Part shown: one piece after another, positions 27,707-36,554 of the stretch
Layout of the letters: every line of letters begins with the position of its first letter
Position numbering within the stretch: the stretch's first letter is position 1
The notes under the pieces: generated by a model
Databases searched by the model: none
What the model was told of the DNA's origin: nothing
The model's input: only the letters and a program-made list of their open reading frames with translations
Source: Lachnospiraceae bacterium M18-1
Lineage (GTDB): Bacteria > Bacillota > Clostridia > Lachnospirales > Lachnospiraceae
Assembly: GCA_000403295.2 (NCBI GenBank)
Contig: KE159611.1
Coordinates: forward strand, 559,849 to 623,848
Direction: 5' to 3'
Length of the DNA stretch: 64,000 bases
Made by a program: the position numbers and the translations under genes

Positions 27707-29110
27707 TTAGGAAGCTCCGAATCCAAAAAATGTATTTGTATTATGGAAACAGAGGTCTTCCACGATCTGCACAAGCTGCTTCTTATCCTCCGGATACTGT
27801 CCGCTTTCCACCCATTCCCCGATCAGTTCGCAGAGAATGCGCCGGAAATACTCATGCCTCGTGTAGCTTAAGAATGACCTGGAATCCGTCAGCATTCCCA
27901 CAAAGCAGCCCAGCATCCCATTGTTAGCAAGCTCTGTAAGCTGGCTCCGCATGCCGCTGCGGTTGTCATTAAACCACCAGCCGCTTCCGTGCTGCACCCG
28001 TCCAACGATACCGTCTCCCTGGAAGCATCCCGCGATCGTCACAAGTGCAGTATTGTCATTGGGATTCAGCGAATACAGGATCATCCTCGGCAGCCCTTTA
28101 TTTTCCTTAAATGCGTTCAGAAGCGGAGCCACATTTTCCACACCGGACTGGCTGTTCACCGCGTCATATCCGGTGTCAGGCCCCAGCTTTGCAAACTGCG
28201 GCTTGTTATTGTCGCGCAGGCATCCGAAATGGATCTGCATCACCCAGCCCAGGTCCGCATATTTCTTCGCGCAGGCAATGGTCACCAGTGTCTTGTAAGC
28301 ATCCGCATCCGCTTTTTCGGGGCGCTCCCCCTTCATTGCCGATGCAAATGCAGCCTCAACCCGCTCCTGATCCGGCTTGGCGTACATACAGTAGTCCAGT
28401 CCATGATCCGCGCACAGGCAGCCGTGGTCCGCAAAGTAGTCGATCCTTGACAGAAGCGCTTTCACCACATCCTCCGCACTGCGGACCGTAAACCCGCATG
28501 CCGCCGACAGCTTTTCGATATACTCCGCAAAGCCCGCTTTTTCAATATTGATCGCTTTATCCGGGCGGAACGCAGGCAGCACCTTGATCTCCATCGTCTC
28601 ATCCGCCGCGATCACGTCATGCCAGTGCAGGTCGTCGCAAGGATCATCTGTGGTGCAGATTGCTTTCACATGAAATTTCCGCATCAGCCCCCGGGCCGAT
28701 AAATGCGACAACACCTCATTGCATTTATCGTAGATCTCGTCCGCATTCTCCTCTGTCAGAGGCTCCGTGATCCCAAATACACGCTGCAGTTCCAGATGGC
28801 TCCAGTGATACATGGGATTCCCGATCAGGCGGGGCAGTACGGATGCAAACGCACGGAACTTCTCCCTTGGGTCCGCGTCCCCGGTAATGATCTCCTCCGG
28901 GATTCCGCCGAACCGCATCTGTCTCCATTTATAATGGTCACCGCCCAGCCAGACCTGCGTGATATTGTCAAATTTCCTGTCTTCCGCAATCTCCTGCGGA
29001 TTGATATGGCAGTGGTAATCAATGATCGGCATGTTCTCTGCCGCCTCATGATAAAGCCATTTTGCAGTTTCTGTGGACAGCAAAAAATCCTGATCCATAA
29101 ATTTTTCCAT
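27707..29110 (-). CDS. uxaC: Glucuronate isomerase
   Basis: Converts D-glucuronate to D-fructuronate (and galacturonate to tagaturonate). At 467 residues it has normal family length. Motifs are IIDYHCHINPQEIAEDR near residue 30, TTDDPCDDL, ALLSRIDYFADHGC, and MQIHFGCLRDNN, with VQHGSGWWFND near the end. The start is placed at the second of two tandem ATGs (29110), seven bases after GGAG; an ORF extension into uxuA is not used. It lies 22 bases downstream of uxuA and 103 bases upstream of uxuB. Confidence 0.95.
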   Translation of the reverse strand: MEKFMDQDFLLSTETAKWLYHEAAENMPIIDYHCHINPQEIAEDRKFDNITQVWLGGDHYKWRQMRFGGIPEEIITGDADPREKFRAFASVLPRLIGNPMYHWSHLELQRVFGITEPLTEENADEIYDKCNEVLSHLSARGLMRKFHVKAICTTDDPCDDLHWHDVIAADETMEIKVLPAFRPDKAINIEKAGFAEYIEKLSAACGFTVRSAEDVVKALLSRIDYFADHGCLCADHGLDYCMYAKPDQERVEAAFASAMKGERPEKADADAYKTLVTIACAKKYADLGWVMQIHFGCLRDNNKPQFAKLGPDTGYDAVNSQSGVENVAPLLNAFKENKGLPRMILYSLNPNDNTALVTIAGCFQGDGIVGRVQHGSGWWFNDNRSGMRSQLTELANNGMLGCFVGMLTDSRSFLSYTRHEYFRRILCELIGEWVESGQYPEDKKQLVQIVEDLCFHNTNTFFGFGAS

Positions 29111-29132
29111 CATATACTCCTTTGCCCTGCGA

Positions 29133-30209
29133 TCACTTCGCAGCTTTCCCTTCAGTCCTTTCCAACATGTCCCAGCAGCCCCACAGGTACATGATACCCA
29201 GAGCCCTGTCATACAGCCCATATCCCGGCCGGCATTTTTCGCCCCAGATATGCCGTCCATGGTCCGGGCGCACATAACCGGTATATCCGCAGTCATGGTA
29301 AGCCCTTACGATCTCCAGGATTCCCGTGTCCCCGTCGCAGTCCCGATGGGATGCCTCGGTAAAGTCCCCGTTGGGATAGTGGCGCACATTTCGGATATGC
29401 GCAAATGCGATCCGGTCGCAGTAAGTACGCACGATATCCGCCACATTATTTTCCTTATTCGCGCCCAGAGACCCGGAGCACAGGCAGAGACAGTTGTACT
29501 CGTCGTCCACCATGCTCAGGAACCGTCCGATCGCTTCTTTGTCGCAGAGCAGACGCGGGATCCCGAAAATATCCCACGGCGGATCGTCCTGGTGGATCGC
29601 CATCTTGATCCCCGTCTCGTGGCAGGTCGGCATGATCGCTTCCAGGAAATATTTCAGGTTATCCCACAGTTTTTCCTTCGTCACCGGACGGTATGCCTCG
29701 AACAGTTCATCCAGCTTCGCCATCCGCTCCGGCTCCCATCCCGGAAATGTCATTCCGTGCAGGTTGTTCAGGATGTAATCTGCCATTTCCTTATAGTCGT
29801 CATGGATCCGGTCCTTCTCATAAAATAATGCCGTCGAGCCGTCCTCCAGGGGGTGGAACAGGTCTGTTCTTGTCCAGTCAAAAATGGGCATAAAATTGTA
29901 GGTCACCACCTTCACGCCGAACTTTGCCAAATTGCGCAGCGTAGTCTTGTAGTTTTCAATATACTGATCTCTGGTTGGAAGCCCGATCTTGATGTCGTCA
30001 TGCACATTCACACTTTCCACCACATCCATATTGAAGCCTGCGCCCTCGATCTGGCGTCTTGCTTCTTCAATCTCTTCCACTTCCCAGACCTCTCCGGCCT
30101 GCTTGTCATGCAGCGCCCAGACCAGCCCGGTCACTCCCGGGATCTGTTTGATCATCTCCGGGGTAATACTGTCGTTTCCCTCGCCGTACCAGCGAAATGT
30201 CATTTGCAT
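29133..30209 (-). CDS. uxuA: D-mannonate dehydratase
   Basis: Dehydrates D-mannonate to 2-keto-3-deoxygluconate, the step after UxuB. At 358 residues it has the normal length. Recognisable segments are MTFRWYGEGND, GVTGLVWALHD, KVVTYNFMPIFDWTRTDL, KMAIHQDDPP, CSGSLGANKENN, FAHIRNVRHY and GYVRPDHGRHIWGE, which include the metal-binding His, Cys and Asp residues. AGGAGG precedes the ATG. KDG kinase and aldolase genes are not in the window. Confidence 0.97.
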   Translation of the reverse strand: MQMTFRWYGEGNDSITPEMIKQIPGVTGLVWALHDKQAGEVWEVEEIEEARRQIEGAGFNMDVVESVNVHDDIKIGLPTRDQYIENYKTTLRNLAKFGVKVVTYNFMPIFDWTRTDLFHPLEDGSTALFYEKDRIHDDYKEMADYILNNLHGMTFPGWEPERMAKLDELFEAYRPVTKEKLWDNLKYFLEAIMPTCHETGIKMAIHQDDPPWDIFGIPRLLCDKEAIGRFLSMVDDEYNCLCLCSGSLGANKENNVADIVRTYCDRIAFAHIRNVRHYPNGDFTEASHRDCDGDTGILEIVRAYHDCGYTGYVRPDHGRHIWGEKCRPGYGLYDRALGIMYLWGCWDMLERTEGKAAK

Positions 30210-30228
30210 AATGTTGTCCTCCTTTATT

Positions 30229-30663
30229 TTATATCAGTCCGGCTGCCGTCGGCAGCCCGATACTCAGGAACGGAATATACGTCACTAACAGCATTCCGAA
30301 ATGTACCGGATGCATGCCGAATGTTTTTACGATAGGCAAAAACAGCGGTGTAAAGATCAGGATTGCCGGAGTCACGTCCATAAATGTCCCTGCGATCAGC
30401 AGGATCGCGTTTGAACCATGTCTTTCTGGGAACCGAGCAGTCCACTCGGATAGACTTCTATGTTATATTTATCTCCCAGTTTCTCCTCGATATACTCTTC
30501 CAAAGCCATTAGTGCGATATTTGTTGGATGGTCTGTTGCCTGATCATGTCCGATCCGGATAATCTGCCTCTAGTCTCCCCCACCTGCACCGCAGCCGGAA
30601 AGCGCTGCTGTCACAAGCCCTGCGCTGACAAGCACAGCAAGGCACCCTGCGACATTGTCTCAT
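30229..30663 (-). pseudogene. TRAP transporter remnant: dctP start fused by deletion to dctM end
   Basis: Read on the minus strand, about 30663-30413 is the beginning of a DctP solute-binding lipoprotein. It opens with a good GGAGGAAG site, shows LVSAGLVTAALSGCGAGGGD, then a TAG, then IRIGHDQATDHPTNIALMAL and YNIEVYPSGLLGSQKDMVQ. The frame is already shifted near the start codon. At about 30412 it passes into the last 60 codons of a DctM large permease (NAILLIAGTFMDVTPAILIF, then PVHFGMLLVTYIPFLSIGLP). The rest of dctP, all of dctQ and most of dctM are gone. The intact system would have imported hexuronates. Confidence 0.85.
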
Positions 30664-30709
30664 ATTTACTTCCTCCTTTTTCTGTTTTTGTATCTATGCC
30701 CAAGGGCAT

Positions 30710-30792
30710 CCCATTATGGCCATTCGGCCGTTCCATGAGGTGTACCTGATAGCACCCCATTATGGCCATTCGGCCGTTTTATAAGGTGTACC
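30710..30792. promoter_or_regulatory. Two 37-bp direct repeats upstream of the TRAP remnant
   Basis: CCCATTATGGCCATTCGGCC begins at 30710 and again at 30756, a 46-base period. The two 37-base units (ending AGGTGTACC) agree at 34 positions. They lie 47-130 bases before the old dctP start and about 260 bases from the divergent AraC gene. Direct repeats here are the usual form of AraC-family binding sites, so they are candidate operators of the uronate operon. Confidence 0.55.
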
Positions 30793-31048
30793 CAATGCAC
30801 ATTTTCTAACAAAACGCGTCCGCCGGCAAAGACATTGCTGACTTAATAGCCATCCGCTCCATGCTCTGCACCGCTGCGGTCCGGGCTTTTTCAGCAACTG
30901 TTCTGTTGTTGTATATAGTATATCAAGTTGCAGCACTTTTTACGTGGTAGTTACTGCTTGAAACCTGGTAAATATTGCTATATAATATAAGTATAAAAAT
31001 ATGATTTTGATTATATTTACCAATTCCAGAAAGGTGTTTTTGTGAATA
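30793..31048. other. Remainder of the divergent uronate/AraC intergenic region
   Basis: No gene is seen. An AT-rich stretch at 30960-31030 precedes the AraC start and presumably holds its promoter, but no convincing -35/-10 pair was found. Confidence 0.4.
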
Positions 31049-31900
31049 ATGTACAAAGAAGAATTCAATCCGAGTCAGATTATGACGGAACGCTACTACG
31101 AATTTCACCACAGTTATAATGAAATACCTCCTGTAGTCGAATTTCACCAGCATCCTTTTTATGAGATTTTTTTCTTTTTATCCGGGAACGTGACATATAT
31201 TATTGAAGGAAGAAGCTACAAGCTGAGACCGGGAGATATCCTGCTGACCAGCAGTTCCGATATCCACCGTCCCGATATCCGCCCCGGCAGGCCCTACGAG
31301 CGGATCGTCGTCTGGCTGGCAGACGATTTTTTTGAACGTCTGCACGATTTTTTTGATGAAGACTTTACCGCCTGTTTTACGGATGCAGCCTTGAAGGATT
31401 ATCGGCTGATCCGGCCCGACAGCCAGAATATCGCCCACTTAAAACAGCTCTGTGATGAGATGTCCAAAGCCAGGCAAAGCCGTGAGATGGGAAGCCAGGC
31501 CCTGGCCTCCGCATACCTGACAGAGTTCCTGGTATACGTAAGCCGGGCCTACTATGACGCTCCTGATTCCGTAAAAAATGACATTACTGAAAATGAAAAG
31601 ATCAATCAGGTCATTACATATATTAATGAAAATCTGACCGAAGAATTGTCCTTAGACCAGCTTGCTTCCGGATTCTATATCAGTAAATATTACCTCAGCC
31701 GGCAGTTCAAACAGTTTACCGGATTATCCCTGTATCAATATATCATGAAAAAGCGTCTCATCTCCGCACGCAATATGCTCAAAGCAGGCAGTCCTGTGAT
31801 GGATGCCTGCCTCTGCTGCGGCTTCAGCGATTACTCCAACTTCCTGAAAGCCTTCAAGCGGGAATTTGGACAGAACCCAAGCAAGTATTCCAGGAGTTGA
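31049..31900 (+). CDS. AraC-family transcriptional regulator
   Basis: A 283-residue regulator. Residues about 15-90 form a cupin sensor domain (FHQHPFYEIFFFLSGNVTYIIEGRSYKLRPGDILL). Residues about 183-283 form the double helix-turn-helix DNA-binding domain (LSLDQLASGFYISKYYLSRQFKQFTGLSLYQYI, then VMDACLCCGFSDYSNFLKAFKREFGQNPSKY). It is divergent from the uronate block and next to paired direct repeats, so it is likely to regulate uxuA-uxaC-uxuB in response to a uronate. Start ATG at 31049 has only a distant AAGGTG. Confidence 0.88.
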   Translation: MYKEEFNPSQIMTERYYEFHHSYNEIPPVVEFHQHPFYEIFFFLSGNVTYIIEGRSYKLRPGDILLTSSSDIHRPDIRPGRPYERIVVWLADDFFERLHDFFDEDFTACFTDAALKDYRLIRPDSQNIAHLKQLCDEMSKARQSREMGSQALASAYLTEFLVYVSRAYYDAPDSVKNDITENEKINQVITYINENLTEELSLDQLASGFYISKYYLSRQFKQFTGLSLYQYIMKKRLISARNMLKAGSPVMDACLCCGFSDYSNFLKAFKREFGQNPSKYSRS

Positions 31901-31938
31901 TACCGGATAGCTGCGGTTCATCCTTGTTCAGCTTTATT

Positions 31939-32068
31939 CATTCGAAAAAACGTGCTGACGCACTTTTACGTCTGCTAATGCAATCGCTTTTTGCTCATTA
32001 ATATGTGGGTTACTAATTCGGCAGGTCATATGCATTACAAGAAATTGTATGCATATGACCTGCCGAAT
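31939..32068 (+). repeat. Family II repeat, copy 2 (3' of araC)
   Basis: Begins 38 bases after the AraC stop. It shares CATTCG, a GTGCTGACGCACTTTT hairpin, CTCATTAAT and CTAATTCG with copy 1 in the same order. It ends in a 20-bp perfect hairpin, ATTCGGCAGGTCATATGCAT (32018-32037) with its complement (32049-32068). Its orientation relative to the upstream gene matches copy 1. Confidence 0.6.
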
Positions 32069-32092
32069 CGCAACCGCACAGTTGGAAAGATT

Positions 32093-33541
32093 TTAATAAG
32101 CTTTCATATCTCCGTCATCAAACGGATCTCCGCATTCCGGACAGAATTTCGGTGGTTTTGCCGGGTCTTCCGGCTCCCATCCGCATTTATCGCATTTATA
32201 CTGCGGGACTCCTGCAGGCTTCGGCCTGCCGCATTCGGAGCAGAATTTTCCTTTATTCACTGCTCCGCAGGCACAGGTCCAGCCTTCTGCCGCTGGTTTC
32301 GACGCTCCGCACTCCGTACAGAACTTCCCGGTGTTTCCTGCTTTTCCGCAGGCGCAGATCCAGCCTGACGTATCGAAAGCCCCGCCTGACGCGGCGCCGG
32401 ACGGCTGCTGATTCCCCTGTCCTGTATGCATACTGCCCTGTGGATGTTGATTCGGCCGGCCCGGCTGACCCGTATACGAGCCTCCCTGATCTGGCTGACT
32501 CGCATATACGCCGCTCTGCATCGGCTGATTCTGCTGCCTTCCCATCTCATACAATCCCTGTATCCCGGCTCCGCCTGCCTGCTGTGCCATACCCATTCCC
32601 ATAAACCCGGTCATCGCACCTGCGGGATTTGCTGCTGCTGTACGCATGGCATCTACCTGCGCCCCGGCCAGAGTTGCCGCTGCCATCCCCGGATCCCGCA
32701 TGACCGCAGACTTCTGCAGCTGCTTGATCATATCCTCGTCCTCTTTGGACGCTGTCACACTGTTCATCCCAAAGGAGTAAATCTGAATCCCCCGAAGCTC
32801 CGTCCACTTTCTGGACAGAACTTCATTCAGCGCGTCCGACAGCTCCATCGTATGCCCCGGCAGAGCGCTGTAGCGGATACCCATCTCCGAGATCCTCGCA
32901 AATGCAGGCTGCAGGGCAGTCAGAAGCTCCGATTTGAGCATAGAATCAATCTGATCCCTGGTATACACATTTCCCACATTTCCGCACACATTTGCATAGA
33001 ATGCCATCGGATTCACGATCCGGTAAGAATATTCTCCATTACACCGGACAGAAATATCCACGTCCAGCCCGATATTCCGGTCCACTACCCGAAACGGCAC
33101 CGGATTCGGCGTACCATATTTATTCCCTGGTATTTCCTTAATATTCACATAATAGACCCGCTGATTTTTTCCAGCGCCGCCTCCAAACTGAAAACGCTCC
33201 CAGGCCTCTTTTGCAATTCCTTTCAGTCCTTCCATAAACGAACCGCCGAATACCGACGGGCTGGCGCCCATGTCATAAGTATACGCCCCCGGCTCCGCAC
33301 ATGCATCCATCACCCTGCCGTCTTCCACGATGATCATACACTGTCCGTCTGCCACCGCAATATGCGAGCCGTCGGTAATGATGTTGTCGTCCCCTCTTCT
33401 GTTGGAAGAACGCCCCGACACTTTCCGGATCCCTCTCGCCACCAGCACATCCGCGTCCAGGGCATCACAGTAAAAATATTCCTTCCACTGATCCGCCAGC
33501 GTCCCTCTGACTGCATTCGATGCTGCTCTTATTAATCCCAT
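32093..33541 (-). CDS. SPFH-domain protein with C-terminal zinc ribbons (YdjI-like)
   Basis: A 482-residue soluble protein. Residues about 20-290 form an SPFH/band-7-like domain (YFYCDALDADVLVARG, then IGLDVDISVRCNGEYSYRI). A Gly/Gln-rich linker follows (about 300-395), then three zinc ribbons: ICACGKAGNTGKFCTECG, TCACGAVNKGKFCSECG, and CDKCGW with CPECG. In Bacillus subtilis the homologue YdjI, with YdjG and YdjH, recruits PspA to damaged membrane. It is the last gene of the three-gene unit, with GGAGA before the ATG. Confidence 0.85.
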   Translation of the reverse strand: MGLIRAASNAVRGTLADQWKEYFYCDALDADVLVARGIRKVSGRSSNRRGDDNIITDGSHIAVADGQCMIIVEDGRVMDACAEPGAYTYDMGASPSVFGGSFMEGLKGIAKEAWERFQFGGGAGKNQRVYYVNIKEIPGNKYGTPNPVPFRVVDRNIGLDVDISVRCNGEYSYRIVNPMAFYANVCGNVGNVYTRDQIDSMLKSELLTALQPAFARISEMGIRYSALPGHTMELSDALNEVLSRKWTELRGIQIYSFGMNSVTASKEDEDMIKQLQKSAVMRDPGMAAATLAGAQVDAMRTAAANPAGAMTGFMGMGMAQQAGGAGIQGLYEMGRQQNQPMQSGVYASQPDQGGSYTGQPGRPNQHPQGSMHTGQGNQQPSGAASGGAFDTSGWICACGKAGNTGKFCTECGASKPAAEGWTCACGAVNKGKFCSECGRPKPAGVPQYKCDKCGWEPEDPAKPPKFCPECGDPFDDGDMKAY

Positions 33542-33596
33542 AATGTTCTCCTTTCCGCAAATGCCTTCATTGATATATTTTTAAACTCTTGATCTT

Positions 33597-34769
33597 TCAG
33601 AATTTTCCGCTGGTCCCTGAACTGTCTGAGCGCATACTTCCGCTCCCTCCGGAAGAATGTTGTTCCGGTTTCTTCGTCCGGCTGACTGTATGATACAGGA
33701 ACAGATCCGATTTGTTTGAGAGATAAAAACTCCCGGCTTTCAGATATTCCATCGCGTCATTCTGACGGACTCTGGTATTCATCCCTTTCTTCCAGGCTAT
33801 CACGACCGCCGCAGATATCCCCAGCGACAACAGAAACGACACCCCGAAGATCACTGGAAATCTCCAGCCTTCCCGATATCGGTGCTGTTCTGTATAGGGC
33901 TTCCCTTCCTCCGCTGCTGCCAGGTAATCCTCTGCGATCGACAAATACCCGGAAAACGCCTCATAAAATTCTCCGTCTGACAAATCATCCAGGATCAGCT
34001 CTCCCAGCCGTTCCCTTGCATATGTAGAAAATGCCCCCTGAGCCGAGCCGAATCCGACCAGCCCCCAGTCACGCTCTGCCATGCTGATCGCGAGCATCAC
34101 GCCGCTGCCGTCACAGTCCGCTCCCAGTTCATACTGTGTAAATATCCGTCTCTGCCAGTCCTTAATGTCTCCTCCGCCAAAATTCGGGGTAGTCACTATA
34201 TAGACACCCGTACCGTATATTTTAAACAGCCGCCTGCATTCCGATTCCAGAGCGTTTTCCTCATCCGGGGTCAAAAGTCCGGCGTCATCCTGCACCCAGC
34301 CGTCAAAATACGTTTCTTGGGGTGACACATCAGCCAAAGTCTGGTCTTCCGCCTCGGAAGTAATCTCCGCGTCCGCAAGCAAAATCTGATTTTTATTTGC
34401 TGCTATTCTGCCTGACTCTATAACTCTTGCCTGGCCTGCACTGGTTGATGCTCCGCCCGGCTCACCGGCTCGCTCCCATACGTCGATAAATGGATCTCGA
34501 CTGATCTCTGCCTTTGAGATTCTGCCTTTCCTATCCGCCGTTTCATTTGCTGCTTCCACTTCAAGCAAATTGCCAGTATTCAGGCTCCATGCGTATATCG
34601 CCAAAAGGATGATGGCTGTTCTGCACATGATATTTTTCCAGTTGATACCGCCGCCCGGCACAGCTTCACCTTTGCATATTCTCTTATTTCGTTTATTATC
34701 TGATTTCTTTCCTATCTCCCTCACAGTTCCCCTCTCTATCCCATCCGTACTTCTATCGTATCGTCTCAT
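33597..34769 (-). CDS. TPM-domain membrane protein (YdjH-like)
   Basis: A 390-residue protein. One helix lies at about 48-66 (TAIILLAIYAWSLNTGN). Then come a variable linker, a TPM domain (about 155-285, VQDDAGLLTPDEENALESEC, then IYGTGVYIVTTPNF), and a second helix near residue 300 (FPVIFGVSFLLSLGISAAVVIAW), with a Ser/Gly-rich C-terminus. Start at 34769 is chosen because its ATG overlaps the stop of the upstream gene (TGATG), implying coupling; the frame open to 34853 lies inside that gene. Middle gene of the ydjG-ydjH-ydjI-like unit. Confidence 0.82.
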   Translation of the reverse strand: MRRYDRSTDGIERGTVREIGKKSDNKRNKRICKGEAVPGGGINWKNIMCRTAIILLAIYAWSLNTGNLLEVEAANETADRKGRISKAEISRDPFIDVWERAGEPGGASTSAGQARVIESGRIAANKNQILLADAEITSEAEDQTLADVSPQETYFDGWVQDDAGLLTPDEENALESECRRLFKIYGTGVYIVTTPNFGGGDIKDWQRRIFTQYELGADCDGSGVMLAISMAERDWGLVGFGSAQGAFSTYARERLGELILDDLSDGEFYEAFSGYLSIAEDYLAAAEEGKPYTEQHRYREGWRFPVIFGVSFLLSLGISAAVVIAWKKGMNTRVRQNDAMEYLKAGSFYLSNKSDLFLYHTVSRTKKPEQHSSGGSGSMRSDSSGTSGKF

Positions 34770-35860
34770 CACAGCACACCCCCGAACAATAAGATTCCAA
34801 GGATAGAGCATATCACTGTCCCGATCGCTGTAAATCCACACAGATATCTCCAAAATGCCCCTGTATCCACCGGCAGCTCCCCTACCATCTTTCCGGTCTG
34901 CCCATTGATCGCAAACTGGTACTTTTTGTCATGATAGACCGTTTCGAACATCCAGACCGGAAACAGAGCGTAATGCACCTTCCCATTTTTTGCGTCCAGA
35001 TATCGGTGCTTCACCGCCACTGTGTCATACCCGCTGACCGTCCCCCGCAGCACCTGCTCTGCACTCCGATAGAGCCGCTCCTTCGCCCTGCCCTCTGCAG
35101 CCTTCGCGTCCACATCATATTTATCTGTCTCATACCCCGCCAGGTATGCCGGGTTAAAATCCGTCAGTGCGCCGTAGTCAAATGGCTCAATAGATTCCGT
35201 CGTGTCATCGTCCATCTCCGTACTCCCGTCCACCGGCACATGATAAAATTCCATCCCTCCCGCCCGGTTCACCAGATAATAGGAAGTCTCCAGATAATCA
35301 TACTCCGAATCACTCCACGCCCTGCTCCTGGTTGCATTGAAGCTCATCTCCGCACTTGCGTCACAGTCAAACAGCCAGTATGGCACATAATAACCTTTCA
35401 GATTTTTCAGATAACTCCTGTCCCGAAAATTTTTCGGAAGCAGGCGCTTCCCCCTGCAGAAATTATCCAGCATCTGCCGCGCCTGATCTCCCTTGATCTG
35501 AAACGGGATCATCACATCCGGTTCATATATCCCCGTTGCGGATGCCCGTATCACAACTACGTTATCGCAATAGGGGCAGGTCGTGCTGACCGTGTTCTCA
35601 TCTGCCTCAATCTCCGCTCCGCAGGACGGACAGATATACTTCCCTTCCTCCGTCCGTTTTGCTCCCTGGGCTTCCTTCTGGTATTCCCAGTTCAGTTCCT
35701 GCCCGTTCTCTCTCCCACTGCCCCTCTCCTCCTGCTCATACTGCCGCAGAGTCTCCAGGTCATATTCATTGCCGCAGCTCCCGCATGAAAGCTTCTGCAC
35801 CCCCGGCGAAAACCGAAGCGCCGCCCCACAGCAGGGGCATTTATATTGTACAAAATCCAT
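34769..35860 (-). CDS. Zinc-ribbon membrane protein (YdjG-like)
   Basis: A 363-residue protein. Two zinc ribbons occupy the N-terminus (YKCPCCGAALRF with LSCGSCG; YICPSCGAEIE with TTCPYCDNVV). A central domain of about 180 residues follows (LKGYYVPYWLFDCDASAEMSF), and a single C-terminal helix (about 338-362, LCGFTAIGTVICSILGILLF) anchors it. Start at 35860 from AAAAGGAGAG; the open frame continues to 35896. First gene of the operon. The Bacillus homologue is part of the PspA-recruiting membrane complex, but no pspA gene is visible here. Confidence 0.83.
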   Translation of the reverse strand: MDFVQYKCPCCGAALRFSPGVQKLSCGSCGNEYDLETLRQYEQEERGSGRENGQELNWEYQKEAQGAKRTEEGKYICPSCGAEIEADENTVSTTCPYCDNVVVIRASATGIYEPDVMIPFQIKGDQARQMLDNFCRGKRLLPKNFRDRSYLKNLKGYYVPYWLFDCDASAEMSFNATRSRAWSDSEYDYLETSYYLVNRAGGMEFYHVPVDGSTEMDDDTTESIEPFDYGALTDFNPAYLAGYETDKYDVDAKAAEGRAKERLYRSAEQVLRGTVSGYDTVAVKHRYLDAKNGKVHYALFPVWMFETVYHDKKYQFAINGQTGKMVGELPVDTGAFWRYLCGFTAIGTVICSILGILLFGGVL

Positions 35861-35954
35861 ACTGCTCTCCTTTTCATTATTATTTTGTATTATCACGTAT
35901 TTGTTTGATTTTGAAGTAATGATTCAAAACAGCAGACAACGAAACCGCTGCATA

Positions 35955-36129
35955 GTTTACAGTTCACACGGTGTCGTGCACTCGCTGCACGGCATCCGGC
36001 CAATTCAGTGATGGGGCGGGCATCCAGCCACTCGCCGGGAGGCGACTTTTCAATGGGCTGGATGCACGCAACCGCTATTTTACTGGCCGGATGCCTTGCA
36101 GCAGGGTGCAAGGCACCGTGAACAGTAAC
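35955..36129 (-). mobile_element. Family I palindromic element, copy C (175 bp)
   Basis: Ends GTTTACAGTTCACACGG and CCGTGAACAGTAAC. Perfect 8-bp direct repeats GCTGCATA flank it (35947-35954 and 36130-36137). The first 85 bp match copy A. The central arm is GCATCCAGCC...GGCTGGATGC with the inner stem CTCGCC/GGCGA. It has an extra arm, so is longer than the 147-bp type. It lies upstream of the ydjG-like gene. Confidence 0.85.
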
Positions 36130-36266
36130 GCTGCATACTGTCCTGATTAGATACAAACTTTCGAATATCAGTCATGAATCATTTTTTATGCTAATATTAT
36201 TATATATGATGCCCTATACAATAGCAAAACATTTTTCATTTCAGCTTTAAAGCGTTTGTAATAATA

Positions 36267-36413
36267 GTTACTGTTCACACCCTTTGGGTACTCCAGTAAC
36301 AGTATCCAGCCTATTTTAAGTCGCCTTCGGCGAGAGGCTGGATATGATGGCAAATGTTACTTTATTGGCCGGACGTCGTGCAGCAGAGTGCACGACGCCG
36401 TGTGAACAGTAAC
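36267..36413 (+). mobile_element. Family I palindromic element, copy D (147 bp)
   Basis: Ends GTTACTGTTCACACCC and CCGTGTGAACAGTAAC, flanked by perfect 8-bp direct repeats TAATAATA (36259-36266 and 36414-36421). Three arms: GTTACTG...CAGTAAC; TATCCAGCC...GGCTGGATA with a TCGCC/GGCGA inner stem; and CGTCGTGCA...TGCACGACG. It is only 137 bp from copy C, and both sit between ydjG-like and TSCPD genes. Confidence 0.88.
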
Positions 36414-36554
36414 TAATAATAATCTCATTTTTTCTGAACCATTTTTAGGCTTTTCAAACAGAAAATATCTGTTATAATAGTGTCATAGCAATTTTTGTCC
36501 GGTTTGCACGACCGGCTATATATCATTCTTAAAAAACGAAGGAGGCTGTCAGAT

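Noticed and set aside
26587..31944. A composite transposon carrying the uronate genes between the two family II repeats
   Set aside because: The repeats are only about 70 percent alike, lack target duplications, and both lie in the same orientation relative to the gene they follow, which fits 3' elements better than transposon ends.
32426..33535. A 369-residue plus-strand open frame
   Set aside because: It is antisense to the SPFH/zinc-ribbon gene, whose domains are clear; the His/Arg/Ile-rich composition is an artefact of the opposite strand.
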